A stretch of DNA of 64,000 nt from Agriotes lineatus. Taxonomy: Eukaryota > Arthropoda > Insecta > Coleoptera > Elateridae. The position numbers and the translations under genes were made by a program. This document shows positions 21,069-31,075 of the stretch, piece by piece (the first letter of the stretch is position 1; every line of letters starts with the position of its first letter). Under the pieces are notes generated by a model, which was not told where the DNA came from, ran no database searches, and worked only from the letters and a program-made list of their open reading frames with translations. Location: the NCBI GenBank assembly GCA_940337035.1, contig CALNHX010001918.1:62001-126000 (forward strand). The letters are read 5' to 3'.

Positions 21069-21909
21069 CAGTAGAACTTGGTTATAACGAATTCCACGGG
21101 ACCGCTATATTTGTTCGTAATAACCGTTATTCGTTATATCCAAGAAGGTCATAATTTGAGAAAATTTACAACTCCCGTATAATATCTACTTTTTCGGAAA
21201 CCGATAAAATTTTCCGTTTGACTTCGGAAATTTTTTCCACAACCAGAAAATGCATAGATACCTACGGAATGTCAATAAATCAACGACTAAGATACATCCA
21301 CTTGAATATTTTCGCAACTCTTTTTGTTGCACTATAGGCCAACGTCTTAGCTATTGTATTTTTAATCCTGTAAACGGTTTTGTTAAAAAAAATACAATAG
21401 CTAAGACGTGGCTATGATGCAACACTTTTGTTTTGCAGCATGCGATAACGGAACTGAGCCATAACATCGGGCGAAACTGATTATCACTTTTCCAAGAACT
21501 GGATCCTACAGGGCGCCGCTGGATTCTAAGAAAAACAGAGTTGCTTATAATGCTCACTAGCTGGCCCTTACTTCGGTACGTACGATGTAGTAATTCTAAA
21601 GAGTGCTAGAGAGAGCTAGAGAAAGCGACCTACTATGAAATTTAACTGACCACTATTTTCCTAGAAAACCTTAGTTATTATAACATTGTCACAACAAAAT
21701 ATATCTTTCAGTTACATTTTATTACGAGATGAAAAGGACCCGTCCTAAGAATAAATTCTTAAATTTTGGTTCGTTATTCCCGTGAAACGAATTCGTAATA
21801 AACATGAAATGCATGCATTAAATCAAATGTAATTCAAATATACCTTCAAAATTATTCGTTATAAACGTGAATTCGCTGTAACCGTGATCGTTAAAAGCGA
21901 GTTCTACTG
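21069..21909. mobile_element. Pogo/Tigger-like MITE with TA target site
   Basis: The ends are CAGTAGAACTTGGTTATAAC at the left and the complement of CAGTAGAACTCGCTTTTAAC at the right, flanked by TA on both sides (21067-21068, 21910-21911), which is the signature of the Tc1/mariner superfamily; the CAGTAGAAC start is usual for pogo/Tigger-like families. The 841-bp interior holds a strong hairpin (ACGTCTTAGCTATTGTATTT at 21335-21356 with its complement at 21388-21411). No transposase domain could be recognised. It is inserted in the right arm of the surrounding palindrome. Confidence 0.75.
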
Positions 21910-22130
21910 TATATTCTTTTATTAAAGGTTTGTTATTGACCTTATTGATAAAATAGCTATTATTAAGAGTTGGTAGAGTCAATTAGAATAGATTTTTTCA
22001 TGTCAAGGCCTACTATGGTAAAAAATAAAAATTGAAAAAAAATTTTTTTTGTTTAAAAAAAATTAAATTTGGCAAGACTATTATATGTAGTGTGACTCGT
22101 AGATTCAGAAAAACATAAAATATACAGGGT

Positions 22131-23322
22131 GTTCCATTTTAAAAATCAAACTTAGTATCATTTCCGGTAAAACCGGAAGTCAGTCATTTTGACTATATCT
22201 ATCAGCCAATCAGAAATTATGTGTAGTATCTTGGTATCAAATTTTTACCAATTCTATTCATAAATAAAGAAGATATAAGCATGGCGCTAGTCTCATTGTC
22301 ACCCGGTATATACCTATATAAAAGCTTTTGTTTTATAGTATACTCATATTAAGCATATTTAATTGCACTATCCTCAAATATCAACTGACGAATTAACAAA
22401 ATCTTATTCATAAAATTAAAAAATAATAAAATTATAAAAAAACTATATTTCACAAAAATAAGAGTAATTACAAAAAAAGGTTAATTAATATTTCTATCTG
22501 TCTCTTCGGAACGTTTAAAAATGTTTGGCAACGATTTAGCATACTTTGTATGCAATGCACTATCAACATTTGGGCAAAATTCAAAATTTTAAAATGATAA
22601 TATTTTATTAATGGACTTAGTTTTCTTTAAATCAAATTATGAAAACAAATGCTTTGTATAGTGACACAATCATGAAAGGTTACCAAAAATGCCATCACTG
22701 CCCTTTTGGAAAATATTTTTAAAAATTGCACCAATATATGAAAATGGCTCAGTTCATGTGTGGAGCAGTATATCTATTGCATTCGCGATCTTTTTGGATG
22801 AGGGTTGGCCATGGAATTTAGACAGTTTTGGCAGTGTGATTGGTGTTTAAGGAGTTGAATTGTGACTTTAATATTTGACGTTCGATAATTCTAAAATTAA
22901 TTAAAGATACCCTAGAGTCCCTAGACCAAAATAAGATAATTTCTAATTATAATTTCCGAAAACGTCGAGTACCCGAATCAATGTAAATTTAAAAAAATTA
23001 ATATTCTAAATTACGATCTAAATCTAAATTACAATGCTTTCCACTAATTTTGTCGTACCAAACTTGTTATTTCTTTATAAAATAATAGAAATACACTAAC
23101 CTTCACGAAGACTCGCATGTACCTTGAGTGTATTTTCTATCAGCTCCTAACTGAATGGCAGTCGTCAAACACCTCCCTTGAGTTGTTCAAGACCAAAATA
23201 GCTCGTTGTAGCTCTCCTACCCCTTAATACCTCGATATACCGTAGTACAGCATGCCATAAGCACTCTCCCTCTAAATTTTTATTAAACTCGCCTCTGTTG
23301 CTTAAATATTCTGGTTACTTAC
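22131..23322. other. AT-rich region, no gene recognised
   Basis: Only repeat traces are seen. GATGAGGGTTGGCCATG at 22797-22813 recurs inverted at 23896-23912 and, weakly, at about 20085-20100, so it belongs to the inverted repeat family noted at 19858-20105. Confidence 0.35.
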
Positions 23323-23496
23323 GTCTAAATTACTGATGACTGCCTTTTTGGCTTGTTTGGCAGCCTTTTTTGTTTGCCACGTTTGCAATAACTGCGTTTT
23401 TGCTCTTGAATATTTACTGAAATTTTGAACCGAAATGATAGAATTTTTTATTCCACTTCCACGTACGCCAACGACAGAAGATTGCAACTCTTTAGG
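23323..23496 (-). CDS. Candidate internal exon, unidentified protein
   Basis: A minus-strand segment of exactly 58 codons bounded by an acceptor (AACAG, AG at 23497-23498) and a strong donor (GAC|GTAAGT at 23322-23317), phase 0 at both ends. The peptide is rich in Lys/Gln (PKELQSSVVGVRGSGIKNSI at the start; KTQLLQTWQTKKAAKQAKKA later). It matches no family I know. Its phase would allow it to follow the mitochondrial first exon at 25723-25932, 2.2 kb upstream on the same strand, but that link is inference. The acceptor has a poor pyrimidine tract. Confidence 0.35.
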
Positions 23497-23904
23497 CTGT
23501 TATTTTATAATAATTTCTATTGTCGACCTCCCAAACTAAAAATTAATGAGTTATTAGGTAAATATACAAAACATGTACGTAATTATCTTTACCCCAAAAA
23601 TATTGCAAACGCTGTTTACCAGACAATCATGGGTTAAATCGGGCCGCATATTTCGTAGGGTTTCAAAACATTTTTTAATGTGCACTTTGGTTTGTTTTTA
23701 TATCGTTTTGGGCATCTTCTTGCTGCGTTAATTCAACTTGAATTCAAATTGACACGAGCTTGACATGTACAACCGAGATCTTTTTAAAATCGCTAAATTT
23801 AGATTTGGCAGCACCGTAAAACGTAGTTTTTAATAACAGAAAAACCTAAGGGAAACAAAAAGTACAATAAAGAAAGTAACTTGATAAAACAAAATCATGG
23901 CCAA

Positions 23905-24125
23905 CCCTCATCAATTTTCAGAGAAGAAATATTCAAAAGTGGGGTAAAAATGATGTTTTCAATGAAAGCTTGATATTGACAAAAAAATCCTAAAAACGTT
24001 CATGCGTTGGAACCACTGCATGCAAATTAAAAGAAATGTTAGAGTTGAACATAGGACCTATGGGGGCTTGAATAGCTATAAAGAAATACAGTGTTCCATT
24101 TTTTTTTAAAATCTGGTGTGATACA
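23905..24125 (-). repeat. Right arm of the 4.2-kb inverted repeat pair
   Basis: The inverse of this arm matches 19858-20105 through AAAATTGA, GAATATTT, AAGCTTTCATT, the GTCAATATCA block and the block around TTCTTTATAGCTATT. No coding sequence. Confidence 0.65.
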
Positions 24126-25722
24126 CGCACACAACTTCCTTCCCAAAAAAAATCCAAAAATTACAAATACTACAGAAACCGTAAAAAATAAGAGCATTAG
24201 TTGAAGAGACAAATTTTCTCTAATATCTTAAGCTGAATTAAAAAATGTAATAATATGGTAACAACTGATGTAATTACCAAATGTGCGCAAACAAATATGA
24301 TTGTTGGTAAAAAAATATATAAGTAATAAATTTAAATATTAGCTTTCTGAATAATAAAATTACTATGATTATATAATTCATAATATACAATATCCCTATT
24401 CAGGCCTCGTATTAATAAGTGAAATCACCGTGGTGTTACCTATAGTATTGGTGTTTTCAATGTTGAGCTCTCAATGTACATTTCCAACAAGTTTTTTAGC
24501 ATAGGCATTAAATACATTTTATAATTCCCTTATTGATATTCATGATCTACTATAATTGAATACTCACTCGACTCACCTTCGGCTCGTGTTGTTTCTAAGC
24601 AACCCGTTTCGTGAGAAAGTAAAAGTATTTTTGATAATTCACATTGTCTTGTGGTAATATCACCGATAACCACACAACCACCTTGTTTTCTCTAGCAAAA
24701 CGTAACTCAAAAGCTTGTTCTACACTACACTAACCTAATTACCAACTGTTTTTAGAATACTGACATCCAGCTTACACCGAGCACAAAACATTTGTTTACA
24801 AACTCATTTGAGTTGTTCCTCTCCACGAAAATCTTTAGTAAAAGGCAAAAGATTTATTCGCAATGAAGAAAAATCAGAGTTCTTATAAACTCAGAGGATT
24901 GGAATATAACCGGTGAGGGATAATGCAGCAGGGCTTCAAACCAGAGGATTTTAACGTCGATTATATTGCTACAACATGAGCTATATCCTCTTAATATTAC
25001 AAAATTTACAACATTTTTAACTATACTTCTAACAACCTTACACAGACTAAAGGCAGGTAGCGAGGAATAGTATTTAAATCAAATACTGTATTGTATGTTT
25101 ATGTTACGAGAACTTGTTCCGATAATTAAAGGAATTTCTAATTACACTAACCGTTAAGCTATTACCGTAACACACTTACGTTAATATAATATAAAAGCGC
25201 TAATGCATAAAACAAAACTTGAAATTAGCTTTCGTTTCGCTACTTTTCAAACGATGTCAACTGCCGGCCAACCTGCAGAAAACTAAAATATGTTTATCCA
25301 ACTTGACGGTTCAATATAATACTGCCATTTTAAACAATCCGTGGCCTTACATCGCATTAAAGCTGATAGCTATAGCTTAGCTGCCCAATTCTGCAAAAAA
25401 TAACCTAAAATGTTTATATCACTCACAGCCAATATGCCATATACTTTTATTAATTTCTAGTTTCATACATAATTCGCTTTGTATAAATAACCCCAAGCAA
25501 TGCTCAATGAATTCTTATCTTCAGCCGTAGTTTAAATTCGATAACTGGTGATAAGCAGACGTAATGACAATTGTAAAAATTGTACTACATTGTTGTTTGC
25601 ACAAGTGATAACCCCGCACTCTTCTTATTAACACCTCGCATTGCAAACAAGCTGTAAAACTGTCAAATTCAAACAGGTCTCACAACGCCTAAACGGCCCA
25701 CACACAAAGCAGCGCGACTCAC
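24126..25722. other. Probable intron/intergenic sequence
   Basis: AT-rich and without recognised genes. If 25723-25932 is a first exon, this is its first intron. The only notable motif is CACTCGACTCACCTTCGGCT (24565-24584), whose near complement ACACGAGCCGAAGGCGAGTG lies at 27984-28003. Confidence 0.4.
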
Positions 25723-25932
25723 CTCTTGCGGCGACAGCTTCGCCAGGCCAGCCCTGGGCTCCCTCGAAGTGTGGAAGCACTGGAAGACACATAACCTAAC
25801 ACTGGTGCTGCAGAGCAGGTGGTTCTCGGGGGCCCGGCCCGAGATGCACCTTCTACGCAACGGCGGCCGCCTCCTGAGCGCCAGCCCCAGGCCCGACTGC
25901 AATAACTGTTGCGTTCGGCATCCCGCGACCAT
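25723..25932 (-). CDS. First exon of a nuclear-encoded mitochondrial protein
   Basis: On the minus strand, ATG at 25932 lies in a good context (A at -3, G at +4) and opens exactly 70 codons to a consensus donor (GAG|GTGAGT, intron starting at 25722), phase 0. The peptide lacks acidic residues for its first 30 positions, is Arg-rich (ALRRRPPLRRR) and ends with QCFHTSREPRAGLAKLSPQE. An Arg-rich start and an FHTSR-like cleavage context are typical of mitochondrial targeting presequences. The exon is strongly GC/CpG-rich in an AT-rich neighbourhood, as expected of a promoter-proximal exon. The mature protein is not in view, so the gene cannot be named. Confidence 0.6.
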
Positions 25933-28072
25933 TTTATCTCCACGCACTGCCTCGAGTTTTAGGTTAGGTAACACCTCATATGCTTTTGTTGTATTTATAG
26001 GCTATATGCAGCGAAGAGGTTATAAAAGAGTCCAGATTGATGATAGTCCACATTTTTAGTAGCCTCGGTCTATTTTTGACTTTTTGAAATGTGACATTTC
26101 GTACCAGCTGAGGTTTGCGCCGGTCCAACAGGTACCTGCTTTACCGGCCGTGGCTCGTTCGCAACGAATTGACTGTATTCCCTCAATTTGTGGAAATTGT
26201 TTCACAAATGTGATACTTTGAGATACTTTACTCATTGTATTACAAACTTATATGAAAACTTTCCAGCCAAGTTAGATTACTGGGTGTAATTTATTATTTT
26301 ATACATATATAACGTTAAATTCAAATTAATTATTCTTAATAAAATATATAAACAAATTAAATATAGTTATTTTAACTCACAGATATGGCTAAATATTTTT
26401 ACTCCAGCAAAAAAATTAACAGATGAAGAAAATCAATTAAATTATTGTAAAACAGCTACAATAATTGTCGGTTCAGTAGGCAACCCAATCGGCAGAACTA
26501 TAGGAGCAACACTTTATGTAAAAAATTACTTGTAAAAATATCCTAGAGCCTAGACATAAAAAGTTTACAGAAACTATTAATCATTTTTTTTGCTCCTCAG
26601 AAATTTTGCTTAAAATTTTGTAATGTAAAATAGCAGACTTACCTAGTAGGATGCAATGTTAGCCAAATTTGGGATGTCAGGAGTATGCGCAATAAAGTTA
26701 TATAATCCATTTAGTGTCAAATTCAAAATTTTGAGTAGGTATACTTGATAAGCATGTTACGTGCTAAAAGCATTTTGGCACTATACTAGTAGTTTACGTT
26801 ATATAATTAATGAATAAAAGATCAAGTGGGATTAATGCGATAAAAGCTCATAAAAATTAATATCAGATTGGCAATGGTCCTTACTAAAGGGAAAATAAAC
26901 AACGGTTTTTATTTTTGGAAAAAAACGTGTGACAGCATTTGAACGTGCAAGAAGTTTCGTGGGTTATTTGGTGATAATCTCGCCATTTCAAATGGTTTGG
27001 TTATAGTAGGAAATATTACTGGCCAACCGTCCTGGTAGGAGATTTTAGAAGCGAGAATCACTTTTCCGAGGAATATAGATTCGAGCTTAGAAGCGATTTA
27101 AGAAACCACGAATTAACGTTTGCATAGTTATTGCCTGTTAACAGGGTACGTATAGTTATTTTGGCGTCTGCCTCATTTTATCTTGAAATTCGAATTATAG
27201 CAACTAGTATTGGGCGGGAAAACCTACAGAAAGTTTAGTCTGCTGAGGGTCATCAGGCAGTTTTTGGGGCCTACTTGCCGCATATGACAGCTGACGATTT
27301 GGGCGAGTCAAGCTGACATTTAATAGGAGTCATTGGAGGCATTAAACGTCTACAAGTGTAACCACGAACAGATAAGTGATTTCTGATGATATTTTGCATA
27401 TAAAACGCTGTGTAAACATCAAACATATTAGTGGTTTAAGTTAAGTGGGGTACGTATAAATAGTAGAGCCTAATTGAATAATGATCAACGTTTGAGTAAC
27501 AATAAAGCTAGTTAAAGGTATTACTCTCTTTCATTTTAATTTCAATCATTGAGTTCGATAATTGTTTCATTAGATATAAAGTGAAGTTACAAGTTTCTTG
27601 ACCTATATCAGTGTACCTGAGTATAACTTGTTGGCGCTCCCTTTAACATCTTAATCAAAGAATTCGCGACGTCTTCACTGTTGCTAGAAACGGGCCTCAA
27701 GTACACTTTTATGGTGATCAATTGTTGAGTTAAAAATATAGAACGCCGACCTAAAGGTAAGTAAAAAGCTAACAAGCACTAAGTTACAAAGTACCTACTA
27801 TTTCAGCTGATTGTAAATTGTAATTAACGGCAGTAGCGTCAAATTTGTAAGTTAGGTTATGACAAATTATTTTTTATTTTGCTAAACTTAAATATGAATC
27901 GTAGTTTTAGCGAAACAAAGTAAAATAGTATTTTATTTAACAAGCATATAATGTAGGCTATATTACAAGTGGATAAAGTTTACACACGAGCCGAAGGCGA
28001 GTGTTGTAATAATCCAAGTGTAATACAGCCATTAGCGTGTCAAATACAATATTTTATCTACAACTATTTATA
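25933..28072. other. Upstream region of the mitochondrial exon and intergenic sequence
   Basis: 25933-26170 is CpG-richer than its surroundings and probably contains the 5' UTR and promoter of the minus-strand gene; no TATA box could be assigned. Beyond this the sequence is AT-rich and no gene is recognised. The palindrome-like motif ACACGAGCCGAAGGCGAGTG is at 27984-28003. Confidence 0.35.
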
Positions 28073-28330
28073 TATCGAGATATCCAAAAAACTGTTCCTC
28101 AGCGGGCTGTGGAAATTCAACGTATGAATAATATGTTGGTGACACTGTACGTCAATGTCAAATTCGAGGTTAGCAGGTTAGGATTTGCGTCATTTTGTGT
28201 CATAACTGACGGAAAACCTAACCTGATAACCTCGAATTTGACAATGACGTACAGTGTCACCAACATATTATTCATACGTTCAATTTCCACAGCCCGCTGA
28301 GGAACAGTTTTTTTTTGGATCTCTCGATAG
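28073..28330. mobile_element. Foldback MITE (long hairpin), family shared with 54518-54641
   Basis: Arms of about 110 bp: AACTGTTCCTCAGCGGGCTG, GAAATTCAACGTATGAATAA, TGTTGGTGACACTGTACGTC and TCAAATTCGAGGTTAGCAGG in the left arm all recur inverted in the right arm up to 28330 with few mismatches. The loop is near 28180-28205. The DNA would form a long hairpin. A partial third arm follows at 28331-28383 in direct orientation, suggesting adjacent insertions or a duplication. No coding sequence. Confidence 0.8.
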
Positions 28331-28383
28331 TTGGTGAAACTGTAAGTCTATGTCAATTTCGAGGTTAGCAGGTTAAGTTTTAA

Positions 28384-29100
28384 GTCAGTCTGTAGGGTTG
28401 CCAGCACTGTCATTTTGACCCGAAGACTTCGGGTTTGCGATCATTCTTTGGGCTTCGGGTTTGAAATAAAATTCTTCGGACTAACTAAAGCTTCATACGT
28501 ACTTGAATTGCAAACAAATGTATTTCTAATTAAAACCTGAAGAGCAAGAGTCGTTTTTGGAAAGTGCGAAAAAAGTGACAAAAAATACAATTTCAGAGAA
28601 TATTTTTACTTATTTTCATAAAAATTTAGTTTCTTATTAGTTCACTTAACTTCTCAAACATATTTTTTTAAATTTTGTGTTATGAAATGTGAAAAACATT
28701 AAGTTGTTCTATAAAATTGATAATTTACAAAGGCGGAGAATTATGCTAGCTATTTAAAAAATATAAAATATTTTTTGGAATTATGAATATCTTTATAACG
28801 TTAAAAACTATTTCAATTTGATATTTTTCAGTTATTTTATCCCCCCCCCCCCATTTTTTTTAACCAGGATCGGTGCAATGTTGGCAACCCTTAGTTTTTA
28901 CCTGCTAAGCTAGACGTTAATGTCATTTATTGACAATGTAGCGCACTAATTAAAAAAATACCCTGTGGAATATGAAATTTCATATTCCACTAGTGTAATA
29001 TGAGCCGCTTTTTGTATTTAGAGTTGAATATATAATGCACTTATTATTTGGCAGTTGTAGATAAACATAATTTATTAATAACTAGTAAGTAATCTTGTAT
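28384..29100. other. AT-rich sequence with a poly-C run
   Basis: No gene is seen. A homopolymer of about 13 C lies near 28842-28854. Confidence 0.4.
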
Positions 29101-29660
29101 TATACAGGGTGTCCCAATAAGAATGGGACACCGATTAGGCATAGATTCCTTACGTCATAATAAATCGATTAAACCTAATATACCTTAGTACAAAGTCCGT
29201 TCAGTAAGGAGTTATAGGGCCTTAAAGTTCAATTTTTATTTTTTATTTTTTTATCTAACTAAATTTGTGCACTGTTAAAAAAATCATTCTCACAGCCTGC
29301 TCTGAATCATATGAAAATCAGATAGACTATAATACATTCAGGAAACTTCCGTGACGTAAAAGTCACTATCAGTTGGTTAATATAAAAATCGCTGCATTTT
29401 ATGTTGTAACAAAATAAACGCTTTTATCAACTTCAAATTTACATGTTCATGTCTGATTGTACGTATATACGGTTGCATATAAGATAAGATTCGTCTTTGT
29501 TGCATATACAATGTGTCCCAAAACGAATGGGACACCGATTAGTCATAGATTCCTGACGTTATAATAAATCGATTAAACCTAATATACCTTAGTACAAAGT
29601 CCCTTCGGTAAGAAATTATAGGGCCTTGAAGTTCATTTTTTTATTTCTTATTTTTTTGTT
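29101..29660 (+). repeat. Two direct copies of a repeat opening with GGGTGTCCCA-like ends
   Basis: 29101-29265 and 29503-29660 are about 90 per cent alike by eye. Shared blocks are AATGGGACACCGATTAG, CATAGATTCC, AATAAATCGATTAAACCTAA, TATACCTTAGTACAAAGTCC and TTATAGGGCCTT. The copies are about 400 bp apart. The start TACAGGGTGTCCC matches the ends of other repeats in this window (20158, 22127, 51470). Confidence 0.7.
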
Positions 29661-29994
29661 AATTTCCAAAAAACAAAAGTTTGATTTATAGCTAAAAATT
29701 GACAGCTCACAGCAGTCATCTGACTACGCCACTGGATTCTACGTAAAGAACTGTATAAGAGCCAGTTTTTAGCTTTGCGATATGTTAAAGGATAACAGAG
29801 ATACGAGGGGGGTCCCAAAATGCAATATTTTCAATTTCGCCCTGTATCTTAGAAACGAAGCAGGCTATGAACATTTTGTTTTTACCATATTTCTTTTCAC
29901 AAAAAAGTAGCACAGTATTGCGAAAACCGCAACTCTCTTATCTTTACTCGCAAGTGAGATACCCTGTAATATCATCGAAAATGGGACATCCTGT

Positions 29995-31075
29995 ACGCGA
30001 ATATCAGGTTTTACAACAAGAATTTTGACCGGAAACATTTTTTTTAAGCAAAAACGGTGTAAAAACGAGTTTATTTTTTAGTTTTTAAAAGTTATTTGAC
30101 AACTTTCCAATTTCGTAAATGTTGAACCTACATGAAATGAAAGAGGACAAAATTTCCTACATTTTATGTACGTGAGGTTTTTTCTCCGATCAATCGTTCA
30201 GCCGCGAGAGCGCTGCGAAATTATAGTCCAGTCAAATGGTAGAAAATAGGGGAAAGTTTTGGAGTTTTGATATTTGGTTCCTATATGTTTGTGGGTCGCT
30301 GTACGCATATATCAGGTTTGCCAACATTTCATTTATGAAGATTTATTTCATATACCATTTTGATTTACGAAAAATGGATAGTTTTCTAGTTACTGTGTAT
30401 TAAACTGAGATAATTCCCTTTTTTTGCTTTTAACACCTAACTTCGAGGCGCTCTCGCAGCTGAACGATTGATCCGAGAAAAAACCTCTCGTACATAAAAT
30501 GTAGGAAATTTTATTCTCTTTCATTTGATGAAGGTTTAACATTTACGAAATTCGATAGTTTTCGAGTAATTTTAGAAAAACTAAAAAAGAAACGGTTTTA
30601 ACAGCGGTTTTGCTTAAAAAAACGTGTTTCCGGTCAAAATTCTTGTTGGAAAACCTGATATTCGTGTGCAGCGACCCGAAAAACCAATAGAAACCAAATA
30701 TCAAAACTCCACCAAAACTTTCCCCTATTTTCTACCATTTGACTGGAGTATAACTTCGCGGCCCCCTCACGGCTGAAAGATTGGTCCGAGAAAAAAACCT
30801 CAAGTATATAAAATGTAGGAAATTTTATCTTCTCTGATTTCATATAGGTTCAACATTTACGAAAAATGTATAGCTTTCGGGTAATTTTAGAAAAACTTAA
30901 AAAAATCGGTTTTTACACCGTTTTTGGTTAAAAAACATGTTTCCGGTCAAAATTTTTGTTGCCAAACCTGATATTCGTGTACAGCGACCCAAAAAACTTA
31001 TAGGAACCAAATATCAAAACTTTACCAAAACTTTCCCCTATTTTCTACAATTTGACTGGACTAATTCGGCAATAT
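29995..31075. repeat. Cluster of ~310-bp repeats: one inverted, two direct copies
   Basis: Copies at 30440-30750 and 30760-31075 are in direct orientation; 29995-30330 is an inverted copy. Shared blocks are TTTCCGGTCAAAATT, AACCTGATATTCGTG, CAGCGACCC, AAACTTTCCCCTATTTTCTA, TTTGACTGGA, AAAATGTAGGAAATTTTAT and TTCAACATTTACGAAA. The conserved phrases and head-to-tail plus inverted arrangement suggest a satellite or a multi-copy foldback element. Short frames in this region are translations of the repeat and not genes. Confidence 0.7.

Larger units (their letters stand above)
20160..22130. mobile_element. Nested palindromic (foldback) repeat complex
   Basis: The arm 20250-20560 (with GGCCTTGACTTGG, AATAAGGTCAATAACAAA, AAGAAAAAGTCACTTTTTTT and GGGCCATCTTGCCATT) returns inverted at 20890-21060 and 21912-22040. 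The right-hand half is also bounded by inverted copies of TTCTGAATCTACGAGTC (about 20820 and 22105). Both outer edges carry TACAGGGTGTTC (about 20158 and 22127). Two younger MITEs sit inside it (20617-20804 and 21069-21909). No transposase is seen. Confidence 0.6.

Noticed and set aside
21351..21557. Minus-strand frame inside the pogo-like MITE as a transposase remnant
   Set aside because: No DDE or CENP-B-type motif could be identified.
22797..23912. A 1.1-kb transposon bounded by GATGAGGGTTGGCCATG inverted ends
   Set aside because: The motif also belongs to the larger inverted repeat family (19858 and 23905 arms) and no target duplication flanks it.
25719..26059. Overlapping GC-rich frames on both strands, including one reading MWKHWKTHNLTL on plus
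   Set aside because: These are shadows of the GC-rich minus-strand exon; only the minus frame from 25932 has a proper start, presequence features and a donor.
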